From Lachnospiraceae bacterium 3-1 (lineage in GTDB: Bacteria > Bacillota > Clostridia > Lachnospirales > Lachnospiraceae), in NCBI GenBank assembly GCA_000403255.2, contig KE159592.1, positions 1 through 64,000 on the forward strand: a stretch of DNA of 64,000 bases, read 5' to 3'. The notes beneath the pieces are model-generated. The model saw nothing but the letters and a program-made list of their open reading frames with translations, was not told the origin of the DNA and made no database searches. The first letter of the stretch is position 1; every line of letters starts with the position of its first letter. Shown here one piece after another: positions 61,242-64,000 of this stretch. Made by a program: the position numbers and the translations under genes.

Positions 61242-61742
61242 ATGGAAAGACAGGCATTATCAATTTTGGTTGAGAATACGCCGAATGTGCTCAGCCATGT
61301 GTCCGGCTTATTCAGCCGGAGAGGATATAATATAGACAGCATATCTGCTGGGGTGACGGCAGATCCCAGATTTACAAGAATTACAATTGTATCCAGCGGC
61401 GATGAACTGATACTAGAGCAGATTGAGAAACAGCTTGCTAAATTAGAAGATGTGGTGGATATTAAGAAACTGGAAAATGGCAGTTCTGTATGTAGGGAAT
61501 TGATTTTAATTAAAATTAGGGTAAAGAGTACGGAGCGTCAGGCAGTTATTTCATTGGCAGAAATTTTCAAGACAAAGATTGTGGATGTCACCAATGATTC
61601 TATGATGATTGAGCTGATTGGGAGCCAGAGTAAATTAGATGCTTTCCTGGAATTATTAGAAGGCTATGAGATACTTGAGCTGGCCAGGACAGGAATTACA
61701 GGTTTGACCAGAGGCTCTTTGGATGTTAAGATGTTTGATTGA
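61242..61742 (+). CDS. ilvN: Acetolactate synthase small (regulatory) subunit
   Basis: A 166-residue protein with AAGGCAGG before ATG 61242. The N-terminal ACT domain reads ALSILVENTPNVLSHVSGLF and SRRGYNIDSISAG; the C-terminal domain has TEIFKTKIVDV-type sequence (SLAEIFKTKIVDVTNDSMMI) and GLTRGS near the end. It activates the catalytic subunit IlvB and gives valine feedback. No ilvB is present here, so the large subunit is encoded elsewhere. ilvC follows 118 bp later on the same strand. Confidence 0.95.
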   Translation: MERQALSILVENTPNVLSHVSGLFSRRGYNIDSISAGVTADPRFTRITIVSSGDELILEQIEKQLAKLEDVVDIKKLENGSSVCRELILIKIRVKSTERQAVISLAEIFKTKIVDVTNDSMMIELIGSQSKLDAFLELLEGYEILELARTGITGLTRGSLDVKMFD

Positions 61743-61848
61743 TGAACAGCAAAATGATAAATGAGAATTAGAACAACAGCATTTGAAACAGACAGATATT
61801 ATCCGCATCTGCAAAATAGAGAGCAGATACGATATTATAAATATTTAG

Positions 61849-62880
<1,032 letters not shown>

Positions 62881-62907
62881 ATAAAAATATCATTTCACAG
62901 GAAGAAA

Positions 62908-62943
62908 ACACCTCTGTTCGCGTAATGGGCAGAGGTGTTTTTG
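62908..62943 (+). terminator. Terminator after ilvC
   Basis: ACACCTCTG (62908-62916) pairs with CAGAGGTGT (62930-62938), followed by TTTTT. Confidence 0.85.
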
Positions 62944-63082
62944 ACATCGGCGAACTAGATAAAATAAGGGCTACAGCGTTTGAGGAAGGAAATTTCAAAA
63001 AATTTTCTACATATTTGTGCATAGCATGTTTTTTTGTTTTATGTTATAGTCAAGGCAACTGAAAGAGAGAAGGGAGAATAAG

Positions 63083-63571
63083 ATGACAAATAGTGAATTA
63101 TTATCTGCATTATCTGGGATGATGGATGATAAATTACAGCCGTTAAAAGATGATGTGCAGATACTGAAAGAAGAAGCAAAAGAGATCAGGGAAGATACGG
63201 AAGAATTGAAAAAAGATGTGAAGGTACTGAAAGAAGAAGTAAAAGAGATCAGAGAAGATACGGAAGCATTGAAAAAAGATGTGAAGATACTGAAAGAAGA
63301 AGTAAAAGAGATCAGGGAAGATACGGAAGTATTGAAGAAAGATGTAGAACATATAGATGATGCCGTACAGATTTTAAAAGATGGTATTTTGGTTTTGAAT
63401 TTGAAAATGGAAAACGATATTTCACCACGTTTACACACAATTGAGGAATGTTATACTTCTACCTTTTATCGTTACAGGGATGGAATTGTTCAGTTAGATA
63501 AAATGCAAACTGATGTAGATGTATTAAAAAGCGTAGTGAGAGATCATAGTCAAAAAATGCAAAAGATTTAA
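63083..63571 (+). CDS. Coiled-coil protein with 21-residue tandem repeats
   Basis: A 162-residue protein with AGAAGGGAG before ATG 63083. Residues ~28-90 consist of three near-identical 21-residue units (LKEEVKEIREDTEALKKDVK plus one), each three heptads, followed by VEHIDDAVQILKDGILVLNL. The whole protein is a long, highly charged coiled coil, probably an oligomer. The C-terminal third (SPRLHTIEECYTSTFYRYRD; VDVLKSVVRDHSQKMQKI) is more variable and is often kept in similar clostridial proteins. Function unknown; related proteins are found beside mobile or regulatory genes. No signal peptide. Confidence 0.8.
   Translation: MTNSELLSALSGMMDDKLQPLKDDVQILKEEAKEIREDTEELKKDVKVLKEEVKEIREDTEALKKDVKILKEEVKEIREDTEVLKKDVEHIDDAVQILKDGILVLNLKMENDISPRLHTIEECYTSTFYRYRDGIVQLDKMQTDVDVLKSVVRDHSQKMQKI
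63164..63352 (+). repeat. Three tandem 63-bp repeats within the coiled-coil gene
   Basis: Units at 63164-63226, 63227-63289 and 63290-63352, each starting CTGAAAGAAGAAG and about 90% identical in DNA. The copy number could change by slippage without a frameshift. Confidence 0.9.
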
Positions 63572-63665
63572 TTCCGTAAGCAACTCTAAAATATACGGTT
63601 CAACATTCAATTACGTATATTCAAAATCAATGGATTTCTTTGTTATTACGAAGGAATTGTTAAAA

Positions 63666-64000
63666 TTATAAGTGATATTCTTCATAAAAATCAATAAAAT
63701 GTTTCAGTGATTTGGAGATTTTGGCATCTTTCTTATAGGCAAAACCTACGAATCGTTTAGGAATTGGAAGATTCAGTGGGATTTCTACTAGAGATCCGAT
63801 TTTTAATTCATTTTGGACAAAATCACGAATGGCACAACCTATGCCCAGGCCGATTTTGGACATTTCAATCAAAAGATCCATGTTGGAGACTTCAATGATA
63901 TCTTGGATGATTGTTTGGCTATTTTGGAAATAGTTGTCGATGTATTGGCGTGTCATATTTTCTTTGTCCAAAAGCAGTAGAGTGGAATTTTGCAATATAT
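63666..64000 (-). CDS. LysR-family regulator, C-terminal part (partial at window edge)
   Basis: The minus-strand frame is open to the window edge and ends at TAA 63666-63668. The visible ~110 residues belong to the effector-binding domain (SQTIIQDIIEVSNMDLLIEM; SKIGLGIGCAIRDFVQNELK; KDAKISKSLKHFIDFYEEYH). The order of these blocks matches the last third of LysR-type regulators. The DNA-binding N-terminus lies beyond position 64000. It converges with the coiled-coil gene. Confidence 0.85.
   Translation of the reverse strand, partial: ILQNSTLLLLDKENMTRQYIDNYFQNSQTIIQDIIEVSNMDLLIEMSKIGLGIGCAIRDFVQNELKIGSLVEIPLNLPIPKRFVGFAYKKDAKISKSLKHFIDFYEEYHL

Noticed and set aside
63007-63438. 143-codon minus-strand frame rich in Ser/Phe
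   Set aside because: It is the antisense of the repeat-built coiled-coil gene; the repeats create an artificial open frame.

Overview
The window looks like a chromosomal segment of a spore-forming, AT-rich Firmicute of the Lachnospiraceae (Blautia / Ruminococcus gnavus-like). The reasons are the order of the core genes in the right half (PPi-type phosphofructokinase, miaB, ruvA, ruvB, zapA, U32 peptidase, ftsW, PBP, ytfI-like, gerW, rpmB, asp23, fakA, recG, SASP, rqcH, ilvN, ilvC), the spore genes (GerW/YtfJ, alpha/beta SASP), strong AGGAGG-type ribosome binding sites and many GTG/TTG starts. The species cannot be fixed from sequence alone. No rRNA, tRNA or CRISPR array was recognised.

Region 1 (0-5.2 kb) is the tail end of a decaying prophage: a baseplate-J remnant, a tail protein split by an intact ISAzo13-family insertion sequence, a tail-collar protein, and a tail-fibre gene whose 3' part lies in a 693-bp segment bounded by perfect 25-bp inverted repeats. 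The opposite strand of that segment carries a second C-terminus that becomes in-frame if the segment flips. A Dam-like methylase and a small XRE regulator follow.

Region 2 (5.2-31 kb) is a patchwork of accessory genes and scars. Intact genes include an Rrf2 regulator divergent from a flavodoxin-ferredoxin protein, a MATE exporter, Hsp20, a GH1 phospho-beta-glucosidase, a cupin, a YoaK/DUF1275 protein, a LysR regulator, groES, and an AraC / GH13 / PTS / HAD alpha-glucoside locus. Broken genes include a large serine recombinase, a GNAT acetyltransferase, an antitoxin and PIN toxin, a beta-glucoside PTS lacking EIIB, a zinc dehydrogenase, an MBL hydrolase, groEL (only its first ~240 codons remain behind an intact CIRCE operator), a surface protein and several transposases. 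A fossil group II intron start sits directly behind the hsp20 terminator.

Region 3 (31.4-38.1 kb) is the most distinctive accessory locus. A ~1.82-kb unit is tandemly duplicated. Each copy encodes a ~119-aa secreted protein with a near-invariant leader and a diverged mature part, then a terminator hairpin, then a ~400-aa membrane-anchored protein with a Cys/His motif. An ABC ATPase and a 737-aa permease follow. The layout resembles a secreted-effector, immunity and export locus, but I cannot assign a known family to the secreted proteins.

Region 4 (38.2-64 kb) is conserved housekeeping: glycolysis (pfp), tRNA thiomethylation (miaB), recombination (ruvAB, recG), division and peptidoglycan (zapA, ftsW, PBP), a Nudix enzyme, sporulation genes, ribosomal protein L28, the asp23-fakA pair, RqcH, a DUF1963 / cysteine-peptidase-like pair, branched-chain amino acid synthesis (ilvN, ilvC), a repeat-built coiled-coil protein and the end of a LysR gene that runs off the window. 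Three non-coding elements stand out here: a ~96-nt branched structure between zapA and the U32 gene, a 191-bp multi-hairpin element with 16-bp terminal inverted repeats and 14-bp flanking direct repeats, and a repeated hairpin leader before asp23.
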